Shown here: piece after piece, positions 50,651 to 62,173 of the stretch | Layout of the letters: each line of letters begins with the position of its first letter | How positions within the stretch are numbered: the first letter of the stretch is position 1 | Source: Cycas panzhihuaensis | Taxonomy: Eukaryota > Cycadophyta | Assembly (NCBI GenBank): GCA_023213395.1 | Contig: CM041465.1 | Span: 216,697,741 to 216,761,740, forward strand | Reading direction: 5' to 3' | DNA: 64,000 nucleotides | The notes under the pieces: generated by a model | The model's input: the letters and a program-made list of their open reading frames with translations, nothing else | The model's database searches: none | Told to the model about the DNA's origin: nothing | Made by a program: the position numbers and the translations under genes

Positions 50651-52079
50651 TTAAAGGCATCTCAATAGTTTTTGTTGCATCTATGGAAGAAGATATTTAA
50701 GACCCAAGTTAATTGTGAGAAAGATATGCTTATGTATATATTGCAGGGTGTTAAATAGAATCGTATAGAATTGTACGAATGATAAAATTCAAAGTGTTTA
50801 GAATTGAATAAAATTTTGCTAATAAATTTGCTTTAGTGAGAAGAGCTTACTGTTATAAAGCATAATCTCCAAATTCTACTTCATTTAGTAAAAATTTGTT
50901 ATTTTGTAAGGGCACAGGTTTAAGATTTCAAACACTAATTTCTTTTAGTTCTCTTCATTTCATTGGGTAAAATCTAAGTCAAAGTCTTCGTCTAGACATT
51001 ATCTTTCATTCAAGTATAAGCTTATTAAATTTAATTAAGAATTTATAAAGATATAAGTAATGTTTGGTTTGAAACCCTAACCAATCATACACCTTTTGAG
51101 GTTATTTTTTAATGAACAAAAAGTCTAATTAAAATGATAACTTTAAATCTGAATAGAGTAAGTTATAAGCTTTCCTTTTAGTATTTTTTTTTAGAATTTA
51201 TATAATTATACTTTTTTATACTATTCCATACAATCATATTGTTGAGAAAACTTGGTTCTAAATAACCAAATCTGCCACCAAGATCTATTCTATTTTGCAA
51301 CAAGCATAAGATTCAAAATTATAATCAAATGAAAGTACATAAACCAAAGATTATTCAATATATACATTAAAAAAACATAAGTATTATTAAGTACACTAGA
51401 TTTAATGTAGTAAAACCCTATAAGGGTGCTAAGGAAACATCCACACAGGAAAGGTATCAAGCTTTATTGATCAAAAATAGAAATACATACTACAACTATT
51501 ATAAAATTCTCACAACAATAACAATAATGCAAAATACCCAATTTGGGTTATATGAAGACTATCATAAGAAGGTACAAAATCTCCATTGTCAGATCTAGGG
51601 CCATTTTGATGAATAGCTCTGATTCACTTTATTGTTTAATATATTTTGAACCTTAAAATTTTGCTTTAGGATTGGCACCCCCTTAGACCCCCCAGTGATA
51701 GTAGTGAGGGGGGCAGCCCTCCCACACCCCCCTTGAGAAAAGTTGGTAGGGAAAATTGCATGAAAATAAATCAAAATTTTAGCCTCCTTATACATTGTTG
51801 TCACATACCCAACACATATAGCCAAGCTTTTCTTTTTTTCTTATCTCTAATAAATTTTCTCATTACTCTTCCAAAATTTTAAAATAGCCTCAATATATTC
51901 TCTTAGTGACTCTAACAAACTCATAAGATAAAACCATGATGCTTAGAAATTAAAAATAGTGGGTCTTTCTTTTAGTCATAAAAAATGTCTAAAATATTAT
52001 TATTAGGAAGGAAACCAAACTAACATATATAGTTAATTTGATTAGTAGGGAGGAAATAAACATGCATGCTCATGTTATT
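50651..52079. other. Non-coding stretch with a G/C-run patch
   Basis: AT-rich with no recognised gene. 51670-51735 holds several runs of five or more C or G ('caccccctt', 'gaccccccag', 'gaggggggc', 'acacccccc'), resembling the G-run blocks found in some plant LTRs. Confidence 0.35.
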
Positions 52080-52756
52080 ATCATGTTGTATATAAAAGAT
52101 TTAATGTTAAATCATATTAATGAAGTCGATACATCTGTTGATGCTTGAAAATTTTTGGCCTCTTTCTATAATCAAGAAAATAAAGCACGTATAATCTCTC
52201 TCAAAGAACAATTATATAAACTCTAGTTAAAGGAAGGAGAATTTATTTTAAATTTCATCACCAAGATAGTAGAAGTCAAGGACAATTTAGCCTCTATAGG
52301 AGAAATTATATCTAATTAAGAAATTATTCACTTAACTCTCACTAAACTCTCAAAATCATTTGATAGTATGGTAAACACTTTTAATATTAGTGGACATACT
52401 ATTAATTTGACTTTTAAAACCTTGACATGACATATATTACAACAGGAATAAAGAATTAAGAGATACAAAGAGGAGGTTAAAATTGAAATTAAGAAAGATC
52501 ATAGAGGTCCCTCTAGAAGCATCTCAAGAGGGAGAGGAAGGTTTGCATGAGGAAGATCCTCAAAGGCACGAGGTAGGTCTATACCAATAAACTCCAAAAT
52601 CTGCTATCAATGTGGAAAACATGGACATCTTACTAATAATTGCAAGTTTTATAACTCTCTAACCTATGTTCATTATGGGTGAATGGTACATTTTATTAAC
52701 CATTATCCTCAAAGGCAAGTAGAAATCCATAGAGAAAAAAGAGTAGAAAGAAACTA
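52080..52756 (+). pseudogene. Copia gag with zinc knuckle (plus-strand copia)
   Basis: The plus strand reads as copia capsid pieces with stops, a basic Arg/Ser/Gly-rich stretch, then an intact knuckle 'CYQCGKHGHLTNNC' at about 52609-52650. It ends at the target duplication AACTA (52752-52756). The same frame continues at 62745 into the copia protease. Element sense is plus, opposite to the gypsy that splits it. Confidence 0.75.
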
Positions 52757-53294
52757 TGTGTGCGCCTCAATCATGCTCAGACAAAATGCAAAGAGAAAGA
52801 CACACACTTTGGGGTAAATCCATCCAGAATTAATTACTAAAACATGGCACTGTGTCTGGTCCTCTCACAACTAGACGCCTGCCAAATAGTACAGAAAGGC
52901 TGCCTTACACGTGGCAGAATTCTCTTACAAAGACATATAAGCAAACAGAAGTACCCTCCGCACATTGCAGTTTTCCTTTTTTATACTCTTTTTAGGAATG
53001 TTACATAACAATTTTCGAAAAGTAAGTTACTTTCTTAACTGTCATGGAGTGCCGCACGCCTGCATGCATCCATTCCCTGCCCGAATAGTAGCTATGTAGC
53101 AATCTCCGCACCCTGTGTAGCAGACTCCGCACCCTGTGTAGCAGTCTGTAGCAGTTCCGCAGTAGTCTGTAGCAGCCTGTAGCAGCTTCGTAGCAGTCTG
53201 TAGCAGCCTGTAGCAGCTCCATAGCAGCCTGTAGCAGCTCCATAGCAGCCTGTAGCAGCTCTGTAGTGGTTGTAATGACAAAATCAACCACACA
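52757..53294 (-). repeat. 3' LTR (538 bp) of the 10 kb gypsy
   Basis: Contains a tandem array of about 20-22 bp units based on 'ctgtagcag' (53100-53270) near the U3 start, and a minus-strand TATA box (TATAAAAA, about 52978-52985). The polypurine tract 'GGTGGCGGGGAAGA' on the minus strand adjoins it at 53295-53308. The Leu/Tyr-Arg-rich ORFs 53001-53377 come from the tandem array. Confidence 0.9.
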
Positions 53295-53529
53295 TCTTCC
53301 CCGCCACCTGTTTTGAACAAGTAGCATACTTGTTCATACAAAAAGAAATTTAACGCCTCTCTTGTATTTTTATTCATTCACGGCGTATATACTCCATTTC
53401 TGGTTCTGCAATATGAGGAGGTATTTTTAACCATTTCTGTCTCAAATACTTACACAGCATTACAACATCATGCATTGTATCTAGCTAGGGCAATGTCGGT
53501 TGTTCTCCTGATTTCAATTGGTCAATTTC

Positions 53530-55106
53530 CTAATTCAAATCCACATTGACCCTTTCCATTAATTCTAGGCGTTCTCTGAAGGCTTTACGTTCTTTCCAAA
53601 GGTTCTTGCAGCGTTCCGAATCTTCGTCTGATTTGATGATCCATGCTCCCAGCCGATGATAAACTGGTTGCATGTCTTCTGGAATGTGTTTGTCAAACCT
53701 TCTCCAAAATTCTGCCACATGGGGTCCGACTTCATGAATATCGTCCACCCAGTCTAGTATGAATGCCTTCAAAGATTCTAATTTATTTTCTGTAATTTGA
53801 TGAATCTGTTTTAACGATTCATCAAGCGGTTTTGTCCGGATTTCTAATTCGGCAACTAATTACTTAGTTACCTTTGCCAAAAAGGATGTCTTCCAAGATG
53901 TGATGTCTTGTGCATCACATTCCATCGGATCCAACCCTTCCTCTAACGCATCCTTACTTGTATTAAATTCTACTTCCGGAGGTTGGTTATCCAGAATTTC
54001 TAAAATTTGTCGCCTTCTTTTCTCCTGCTCAGCTGCTCTCCGTTTCCTTTCTGCTAAAACTTCCTCCTCTGTTGCAGTTTTCCGCTTCTTCTCTGCTGCG
54101 GCTGTCGGTTCTTCATCACCTTTCGGTACATCGGTCCTTCATCTGTTACAGTTGTCGGCCCTTCATCTGCCACTGACTCCTGCCTGCCTATTACCTTCCT
54201 GCTATCTTGTCTTCTTACTTCATCTACTTTAGGCCCATCCTGAAATTGCTCCACGTCTGCTATTTCCACCGATGTGGCTGTGTCTTCAATCGTGGAACTT
54301 GTTCCAGGTTCCCAATCCATCTTCTCCTTCCCCTTCACCACTGCTAGCTGTGGAATTCCGGGCGCTACTTCACTTGCTTGATACATTTTCTCAACCTAAT
54401 TTAGTACTTAAACCTGCTCCCTTTCCCATTTTCCTACAGCTTCATTCGTCTAAATTTCTAACGGGGACTGCTGCTCCATCCCATCGGGCATCCTTATACC
54501 AGGACACTGGAATAAGAGAATACCCTGCAAAATTGTTACATAATAAAACGAGACTGGTTTGCTCGCTTTTCTAATGGCTTGTAGGGCGTCCAGTAGCTTC
54601 TGCTTTACAAACATTGCCCAATTGAATACTTTCCCCTGCGCCACCTTGTTCAACATCGTACGCAGATTGCTTGGAGCATATACATTTTTCTGTGTAAGAA
54701 TAATCTTTGAAAAGATTAACTGGGCAAGAAAACGTTTGCTTGAATCTTCTATGCCCACAATTCGAACTCCGGCCGATGTCGCGTCACTACTTACTGCCCC
54801 TATTATTCTTGCTGCCTCCTCACGCGACAGCATACTATCCCTGCGAATTTCTGCTCCTTTATTCGGCAGACCAGTGGCTGCCGTGAGTATTTCTTCTGTA
54901 ATCTGCACCATCTGTGGGTGCTTCGCCAGTAAGGGAAGTAGACGCTGCATGAATTCTTCCACGTTTCCAAATATGTCGACCGTCACGAATCGATGTAACT
55001 CTGCGTGACAGAGTAACTGACGTCGTCTGTCGTCTTGCGGAATGATTGTCCATTCCTCGCGAATTCGGCTGTCGTCGTTTTCGCGGACTAAAATCAGAAG
55101 CATCAT
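53530..55106 (-). pseudogene. Additional ORF between integrase and 3' LTR (10 kb gypsy)
   Basis: Reads from 55106 to about 53527. The N-terminal 218 codons are intact ('IIPQDDRRRQLLCHAELHR', 'ITEEILTAATGLPNKG', 'RFLAQLIFSKIIL', 'NWAMFVKQKLLDALQAI'). Three stops and an acidic, Thr/Glu-rich region follow. After a frameshift near 54050 come a basic Lys/Arg/Glu coiled coil and a C-terminal 'SLKAFILDWVDDI' to 'LEWRV'-like helical part ending at 53530. No signal peptide or membrane span is seen, so it is not an obvious envelope protein. The 'ITxxxLxxATGLPxxG' pattern recalls PMD or Transposase_32-like plant proteins, as a guess. Sense orientation, unlike the PMD-like genes of the long-LTR family. 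Confidence 0.68.
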
Positions 55107-55736
55107 TTCTGTTGTACCTAAAATGTTACCTTGTCCTGGCTATTACACTACTATTTATTCTGATATTGCTTCCCGATTTTTGAAACCTGTGGCGCCCAAA
55201 ACTGGTGGTATTGGTTATGGCCGTTATAAGCTTGAGGACCTTGTCTCTTCATCAAATCGTATAATTACGATTTCCAATTCATTATAGCTGTGTTAATCAC
55301 GTCATGCATTCATTGTTGCTTTTAAATTTACCCGCCCTTACACTTTTTCCTTTTATCTGTCCTTACCTCCCGTCACATCTTGGCGCCACGTCCATCTCTT
55401 AATTCCAAATCATACCTGACGCAACTGCTGTCCATATCTCACCTTAATGACGCCGCTACTACCCACGTCCCACCTTGATAACGTCGCTGTTGTCATGCCT
55501 CGACGACGCAGCTGTTGTCCTTGTCACATCCTAATGGCACAGCTGCTGTTAATGTCACGTCTTGATGACGCAACATCTACGCAGCTGCTGTCACAGCTGC
55601 TGTCCACGTCACATCTTGATGATGCAGCATCGGTGCAGCTGTTATTCTCTTGATATTTCTGTCTGCATCTTGTCCTTTTTATAATGTGCATGCTATCTTT
55701 GTCTAGCCTTCACACTGTTTCTTGATATTGGTGGAT
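55107..55736. other. Spacer between integrase and the additional ORF; short repeats
   Basis: Non-coding, with repeated 'cagctgctgtc' and 'cttgatgacg' units (about 55420-55640) on the plus strand and an A/T run at 55741-55762. An internal promoter or splice acceptor for the additional ORF would have to lie here; none is evident. Confidence 0.45.
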
Positions 55737-56159
55737 TTACCTTTTTTTTTTTTTTTTTTTTAACATTCTATATAGTTTCAGTCTGCTACCATTGACTAAT
55801 TTAGTCAATGGCTGTCCATCTAACTGTTGCAACCTAACTGATCCATTTTCATAAATATATTGAATTCTGTATGGTCCTAACCATCTAATTTTCATTTTTC
55901 CTGGTTCAAATTTAAACTTACTGTCATATAATAAGACCAAATCATTTACCTTAAATTCAGGTTTCTTGATGTAGCGATCATGCCATGCTTTCCGTCTTTT
56001 CTTTTCAATCCTTAATTCCCATAGTGTACGTGCTCGGGTTTCATCCAGCTTCATCAACTGGATCAACCGCTGGTCAAGGGATGTTTCTGGGTCTGCCCTG
56101 AGGTATTGGGCCACTCTCAGACTTCCTGCTTGAAACTCAAGAGGAACCACAGCTTCCAA
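55737..56159 (-). pseudogene. Integrase C-terminal domain (10 kb gypsy)
   Basis: 140 codons: 'VVPLEFQAGSLRVAQYL', a basic helix 'RKAWHDRYI', then the SH3-like part 'VNDLVLLYDSKF' and 'KMKIRWLGPYRIQYIY', 'GSRLKLY'. It binds DNA in known integrases. No chromodomain follows. It is separated from the catalytic core by a frameshift and two stops (TAA, TGA) near 56170-56225. Confidence 0.88.
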
Positions 56160-56203
56160 TCCATATACCAGTTGAAATGGTGTATGTTTGTGAGATCACT
56201 TCT

Positions 56204-56893
56204 TTACCGATTACGCATGCGCGGTGAATGCAACTTTTCCGCCCAATCGGTTTGTTGTCCATTGCATATTTTCATCAAAGCAATCTTCAAAATTTTATTC
56301 GTACTTTCTACCTGCCCATTTGCTCTGGGATAATAAGGTGAAGATCGTCGATGCTGAATGAAAAATTCTGTAGTTAAATATTTGATTGTCTGATTCAGGA
56401 AGGCTCCTCCTTGATCAGACACGATTTCCAACGGACAACCAAACCTAATAATAATAACTTCATATAAGAAGTGAGCTATGCTTCTTGCATCACATTTTTT
56501 CATTGGTTTTGCCTCAATCCATTTTGTCAAAAAATCTGTGGCCACCAGTATGTACCTTGCATTCGTTTTCCTTGCTGGTGGACTAATTGGTCCCACAAAA
56601 TCTAATCCCCACTTCTCAAATGGGGCCTGGGCCAATATTGGATTAAGTGGCATAAAATTCTGCTTTGAAGGTTTACCTGCTCTTTGGAAGATATCACAGG
56701 TTTTTACCCATTTCTCTGCATCCTCGAACAGTGTAGGCCACCATAACCTTGCTGTCAACACTTTTCTGGTTGTGACTTCTCCTCCATGATGCATTGCAGC
56801 TATTCCTTCGTGCGCCTCTTTCAGCAATGGCTCTACTTCGTGTTGAAGTATGCACCTTCGTAAGATTCCATCAGGTCCCAGTTTATATAACAT
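56204..56893 (-). pseudogene. Integrase catalytic core (10 kb gypsy)
   Basis: 229 codons. The zinc-binding HHCC part is present as 'EAHEG', 'MHHGGEVTTRKVL' and 'TCDIF' (the second Cys changed to Phe). The DDE core has 'GLDFVGPIS', 'VSDQGGAF' and 'NGQVESTNKILK', giving all three acidic residues. It inserts element cDNA into the genome. The changed Cys and the downstream frameshift argue against activity. Confidence 0.9.
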
Positions 56894-57059
56894 ACCACCT
56901 ATTAATTAGAATGGAAAGGTTTTCTTAATAAAACTTTTCCTTTCAACTCTTTCCAGCCCTTGGGGTGTTTGCCCTGTGGTTAAATATTCTGCAATCCCTT
57001 CATACCATGCTGGCATAGCTTCTATGGAGAATAATTTGTGATCTGGAAAATCATCAAAT

Positions 57060-57515
57060 ACTCCCTTACCTTTTCCATTATCCTTTATGCGTGATAATTG
57101 ATCTGGTATGATATGTTTCTCTCCCTTTTTCACCATAATTTTGAACATGAATTCTTGGAACAGCATTAGCTAGCGGCTAATTCTCCCCTGCAAAATTGGT
57201 TTATTGATCAAATACTGAAGGGCTTGATGATCCACAAAGAATACAAATGGATTTGCTAACAAGTAGTGTCGAAACTTCTGTAAGGTATACACCATGCCTA
57301 ATCCTTCTTGTTACAGCAGAATAGTTACGCTCGGATGTCAATTTCACCTTGCAAAGGCAATCTAAGATCTATTTTTCATCTTAGGTTGCGCCAACACACG
57401 ACCAATGGCATACGGTGATGCATCAACATGAACATGGAGCGGTTTGTTCCGATCGAAATTTAAGCACAGGAGCTTCAACTATCTTCTTCTTCAAAGCATC
57501 AAAAGATAGTTGTTG
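57060..57515 (-). pseudogene. RNase H domain (10 kb gypsy), frameshifted
   Basis: Across frames the minus strand shows 'QQLSFDALKKKIVEAPVLKF', then 'HVDASPYAIGRVLAQPK' (first catalytic Asp), 'SERNYS', 'FFVDHQALQYLI' and 'GEKHIIPDQLSR' (57166-57060), the standard gypsy RNase H set. At least two frameshifts and several stops interrupt it. This is the ordinary gypsy RNase H, unlike the archaeal-type domain at 8738-9212. Confidence 0.82.
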
Positions 57516-58340
57516 TTAAAGTGTCCATTCCCATTTCACAGTTTTCTTCAGCAACGATTCTAGAGGATGGGCTATCCGATCATAGTTTCTTATAAATTTC
57601 CGGTAATAACCGGTCATTCCCAAGAAACCTTTCAAATTTTTAGGCGTCCGGGGAACAGGAAATCTCAAAATTACCTCTACTTTTGTTGGGTCAGTTTTTA
57701 ATCCATCCTTTGAAACAATATTCCCTAGCAATGATCCAAATGGTACCAAAAAGGTACATTTGTCTGGATTTAAGCATAACCTGCTTTCCCTGCACAATTC
57801 TAACATTAGTCTTAATTGAGACAAATATTTTTCTATCGTACTATACAGAGTCCAATCATCTAGAAACACCTCTACTACTTTACCCAATAACTTCTTGAAG
57901 ATGTTTAAAATTACTCTTTGAAAAGTTGCAGGAGCATTTGTCAGCCCAAATGGCATGACTCTATATGCATATGTCCCCCATTCCGTAACAAATGTTATTT
58001 TCAGTTGGTCTTCAAGTGCAATACGAACTTGATTATAACCACTGAAACCATCTGTAAAGAAGAAAATCTCATGTCCTGCTACTTTTTCCAATACATCCTC
58101 CGTGAAAGGTATGGGAAATGGATCTTTCTTCGTAGCTTTATTCAAAGCTCTATAATCTACGCAAATGCGTAGTTTTCCACTTTTTTTGGGTACCACCACT
58201 ACCGGGCTTACCCATTCAATGTTTTCAACTTCAAATATGTATCCGGCTTCTAAAAGTTTGTCTAATTCTATCTTTACTTGCTCCTTGTAGCGCGGATTCA
58301 TTCTGTAAGGTCTTTGCCTTACTGGTTTTGTATCTTCCAT
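57516..58340 (-). pseudogene. Reverse transcriptase (10 kb gypsy), open reading frame
   Basis: 274 codons without a stop: 'VRQRPYRMNPRYKEQV', 'LEAGYIFEVENIEWVSPVVV', 'RICVDYRALNKAT', 'FFTDGFSGYNQVRIAL', 'MPFGLTNAPATFQR' and 'EVFLDDWTLYS' (catalytic F-x-D-D), 'LKGFLGMTGYYRKFI'. It copies element RNA into DNA. This is the best preserved part of the element. The closing TAA leads directly into the RNase H region, so the original polyprotein continued. Confidence 0.93.
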
Positions 58341-58379
58341 TAGCTCAATTTTGTGTTCCCCTAATTACGAGGAATCCCT

Positions 58380-58784
58380 TTAGGTCTTTATAAGACCATG
58401 CAAAGACATCCTTAAATTCTTGAAAAGAGAAATGACTTCTTTCATTATTATAGGTTCCCAATAATTACCTAATTGTATACACTTTGGATCATCTTCTGTC
58501 CCTACATTAATGAGCTTAAGCTGAAGTTCTTCTTTTTGAATAGATTTCCCATCTGATTTATAGGCTGGTGTTTGCAAAATCTCTTTATTTCCATACTCGA
58601 TGAAAGAATATGTTTTAGGAAAATTCATTTCTTCCTTTGAATCTTCTTCAGAGCATGTCACACTTTTAGACAGTCCATACAAACAATCATTTTGCATTTT
58701 ATTAAAAGGAAGAATTACATTATCTTCTTTGGAATCCCATGATACATTGTTACCTTCACTTGATTTATCTACAGATAATTCCAT
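58380..58784 (-). pseudogene. Protease-RT linker (10 kb gypsy)
   Basis: 134 codons, Ser/Glu/Lys-rich, ending 'LGNYWEPIIMKEVISLFKNL', the segment that precedes RT in non-chromovirus gypsies. One or two stops separate it from the RT frame. Confidence 0.72.
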
Positions 58785-58876
58785 TAGGTAACATTTTGAG
58801 GACTCCCAGTTTCTTCAGTGATTGCAACGGTCAAGCAAATATCAGATGAAGTCTTGCTTGCCATCGTGGAGGGTAT

Positions 58877-59480
58877 TTAATGCTTAAAATCTTTGTCTCG
58901 AGCAGGACTTATTGTTGTAGCTGTTGATGCTATAGTTGAGGACATTCTATCTTCATCTTCAATCTTTTCAATCTGCGGACCATCTGAACATTGAGGCAAT
59001 ACAACTTTTTTCTGCGAGAATGCAAGGTAAAGGTCAATCTTCCCCAATCTTGCAAAGCCTTTGTTCTTAGCAACCACGGCCGCCCTAGCGATCTTTGGAT
59101 ATGTTCTATTATGATCTTGCATTCTGACAACTGCAAAATCTAATTGAATTGTAATCCCTGCTACAGTTACCGGAATGTCTACTAAGGATCCTATGGGTCG
59201 AATCTGCAATTGGTTTGCTAACCGAATTGTATAATCTAGGGAAACCAACTTTGGCCGTCCCAAGGAAACCTAAGAGGATTCAGAAAGTACATTTACTCCC
59301 AACCCACCATCCACCACTATTTTACAAATCAAAGTTCTTAGCAACATCATTGGGACCTATGGGTCGATTGCATCCATTTTTGTTGTTCTCAATACTGGTT
59401 TTTCTATGTGATGCAGAAAATAACCAGCTTCTCGCCATTTAAAAATCATAGAAATTGGAATAGATATACCTGATTCCATC
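58877..59480 (-). pseudogene. Protease (10 kb gypsy)
   Basis: The catalytic block is seen near 59290-59310 as 'VVDGGLGVNVLSES' (D-G-G), after 'ISMIFKWREAGYFLHH'. Past a TAG comes 'LGRPKLVSLDYTIRLANQL' and 'IPVTVAGITIQLDFAVV' (59263-58877, open). At least two TAG stops. Same D-G-G form as in the 5.9 kb gypsy. Confidence 0.75.
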
Positions 59481-59624
59481 AGCAATTCTTTTACCATTTA
59501 TAACTTTTGCCAAGGATTTTGCTCCTCCTGTGCTAATGGTCTTCTCTGGTATACATTTCCTTTAAATTGATTCACTTGTTGCATTTCTTCCAATTGTATT
59601 GTCCTTGTTGCCTCTTGTATTGCA

Positions 59625-60650
59625 TCAATGACTTCCTGATCTCCTTTTCTCTACTGCTGGATCTGGGAAATTTGTTGTTTCTGTCAAGTTTGTGGCTTTC
59701 CCACTGCTCGTCTGCACATATACTAGTTTGTCCTTATCCGGAATTTTTGTAGCCAGGTTTGAAGTTTGTATCTTAGGACCTGAATTATTCGGACAATTTG
59801 CCCATTCATGATCTGTTGGGCCACACTCTTCACAGATATAATATTTTCCCTGTTTCTCCATTGGATAGTCTGTCCTAAAATGTCCCCATCTTGCACACAG
59901 GTGGCAGCGCACTGGTTTTGTCTTCCCTTTATATTGCTTAAAGGAAGAATTCTCCTTTTTTTGGTAAAAGGATTCTCTTGGTGGATTTCTGTAATAACAC
60001 TCCCATGTATTATGATTTTCTCTCCTATAGATCTCGCACCATTTCTTCTCTCTTTGTTGATGTTCATTTCTAAAATGACCTTGTTGTTCGCAGGGAGGTG
60101 GACACCACACATTTTCTCGTGCTTTCCCCAGTTTTAACTTAGCTATTTCACTCCTTAACTTTTCAATCTCGTCATTCTGTTGGATTTCAGTAGGTGGTAC
60201 AAGGGACTGCTGTTTCAGCAATTCCAATTCTTTTTTCAGCTTCTCAATTTCTGGATTTATGGTCCATAAGGATGGTTGTCCTATATTCTGGATTCTATTA
60301 TATGCTGTCCTTGTCTGGTTTTCAAACCGCAGCGCTAATTCTTTAACTTGCTCATAATTATTTAAGGGATGAAACATGATTTTTTCTTTTAAATGTGGTA
60401 ATAACCCTTGTACAAAATATTTAAGTGACAGCATTGGATTTATTGGGATAAGAGGATCCATTTTATTTAATATGATTCTCAGTCTACCATCAAAATCATT
60501 AACCGACTCACTTGGAATTTGTCTGATTTCTTCCAGGGCCTGAAATACCGCCATTGGATCTCTTAATCTTTGGAATCTATCCAGAAATTTTGTTTGGACT
60601 ATTTCCCAACTGGGATTTGTTCTTTTGAACATCGGGTACCACGCGATCAC
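59625..60650 (-). pseudogene. Gag capsid and four-knuckle nucleocapsid (10 kb gypsy)
   Basis: 341 open codons. Capsid: 'WEIVQTKFLDRFQRLRDPM', 'ALEEIRQIPSESVNDF', 'YFVQGLLPHLKEKI'. A Leu/Glu/Lys coiled coil follows (about residues 135-195). Knuckle-like motifs: 'WCPPPCEQQGHFRNEH', 'WCEIYRRENHNTWEC', 'CHLCARWGHFRTDY' and the complete 'CEECGPTDHEWANC'. It is joined in frame to 60657-61151 through one TGA (60657-60659), a CGA-to-TGA type change. Confidence 0.88.
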
Positions 60651-60656
60651 TGTTCC

Positions 60657-61151
60657 TCATAATGTAGAGAAAAATCTGGCCTTAATTTCTTCTGGATCCT
60701 TGACTTTCTTGATTTTCAACATATTAGAAAACAAAGCGAGGTGATCTCCGGGGTCTCCAGAACCATCAAACTGAAGATGTCCAAACATAGCTTCATTTTG
60801 TACCACCACATATGGAGGAATTGTTTGACTTCCCCCACTTCCTTGCGACATTGTTCTCGGAGCTGAGGAACCTAGTCTTGCTGGGTCAATTACATTCAAT
60901 TCATTCTCGTTGCCTTCCTGCCTCAGCGTTGCGCTTTCTGGGCTTTCGTTAATGAATGATGACCCTGTGAACATGCGAGTCATTCTATATAATGGATTTA
61001 GTACATGAGAATGATCCTCTTTTACCTTAAGGATATAACAGTCCCACCCTGCGGTGGGACTGTATATTTCTAATTTTAATAAATTTTCTTCCTTTGTCTC
61101 AAAACTGCCTGTTTGCTTGTTTATCAGTTCCTGATTCTTTGTGAAATTCAA
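60657..61151 (-). pseudogene. Gag N-terminal domain (10 kb gypsy)
   Basis: 164 open codons: a Ser/Gly-rich middle ('SQGSGGSQTIPPYVV') and the capsid start 'FGHLQFDGSGDPGDHLALF' with 'IKARFFSTL' before the stop. This is the usual gypsy 'FxGxGDPxxHLxxF' capsid entry. Confidence 0.85.
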
Positions 61152-61341
61152 GTCTTCCTACACTGTTTTATTATCCTTGGGCAATTCTTCATTAATCAGT
61201 TTCTGTGAATTTTCAATTTCAAGTAGCAATTCTATTTCTTTACTCAGGTGTTCTTCTTTTTTAGTTTGCCAGTCTACTAATTGCTGGGTTTTTAATGAAG
61301 CAATTCTTTATAAATTTGCAGCAAGTCACTTATCTCTACTC

Positions 61342-61690
61342 GGCGTACCCCAAACTGGGTTTGTCGCCCTTCCTTTCTTTGTTTTCTAGCTTTGCTTCAC
61401 CCCAAGACAACCCTAACTGGTCTCGCCCCTTCTTCATCTTTGTTGTACCAAGAATTGTTCTTCTTAGCGCAACCCCGATTGGATTTCGCCCCTCTCCTTC
61501 TTGGTTTTCCAAAGAACTTTTCTACTCCTACTTAGCACCACCCTAATTGGGTTTGCCCATCTTCTATATGTTGTCCTAACAACAAATTCCTTATTTCTTC
61601 CTGGCACAACCCAGGCTAGGTTTGTCGCCCTTCCTTTTCTAATTTTTCTACTTCTACATGGCACAACCCTAATTGGGTTTGCTGTCCTAA
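61342..61690 (-). repeat. Imperfect tandem repeats of about 60-70 bp in the gag leader
   Basis: Six units based on 'cacaaccctaattgggtttg' and 'cgcccttcctttctt' (plus strand) occur near 61342, 61403, 61468, 61537, 61604 and 61662. Each encodes on the minus strand a short 'GRQTQLGLC..EVEK' type segment, several with stops. They lie between the acidic ORF and the gag N-terminal domain. Confidence 0.7.
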
Positions 61691-62128
61691 AAATTTTTGA
61701 AATATATCCACATTATCCCATACCTGACGATTTTGCAGGTCTCCTTTTTCTGCGTCATTATCTTCCGCGCCTTTATCTTCTGCAACTTTGTCTTCTGTAC
61801 CTTCGTCTTCCGCGGCTTTATCTTCTGCACCTTTGTCTTCCGCGGCTTTATCTTCTATGGCTTGATTTTCGTTAAAAATTTCTCCGCTTCTTTCTTCCTT
61901 CAACCGACTCATGTCTTCCTGGGGCTCCTCGTCCTTATTACAATCTACCGATGTGACTGGGGTCTGGCTTTCCTCTTGCCGCCCCTTCCAACCTTGCTTT
62001 TTTACCAGTTTCTTTTCTATTATTTCTCTGGGTCTCCGCGCGCCCTCCTGGCTCTTCTCTGCGTCCCAGCGTCGGCTTCTTTCGTCCCCAGTTTCTATCT
62101 TTTTCAGCGAATTCACCCTAAGTGGCAT
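61616..62128 (-). pseudogene. Basic-acidic leader ORF (10 kb gypsy)
   Basis: 170 codons: an Arg/Lys-rich start ('RREIIEKK'-like), then repeats of 'AAEDKGAEDK' (about residues 95-130), then the first tandem leader unit. Start ATG 62128, 46 bases inside the primer site. It probably represents the N-terminus of the Gag polyprotein before decay. No known domain. Confidence 0.6.
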
Positions 62129-62173
62129 GAGCAGCTTCAGGTCTTTATCTTTTCATCTTTTTCCATTAGGAAA

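Noticed and set aside
53001-53377. Overlapping Leu/Tyr/Arg-rich ORFs, repeated at 62529-62800
   Set aside because: They are by-products of the 'ctgtagcag' tandem array inside the LTRs.
53530-55106. Envelope gene of an endogenous retrovirus-like element
   Set aside because: Position fits, but no signal peptide, membrane span or furin-like site is visible; described as an additional ORF instead.
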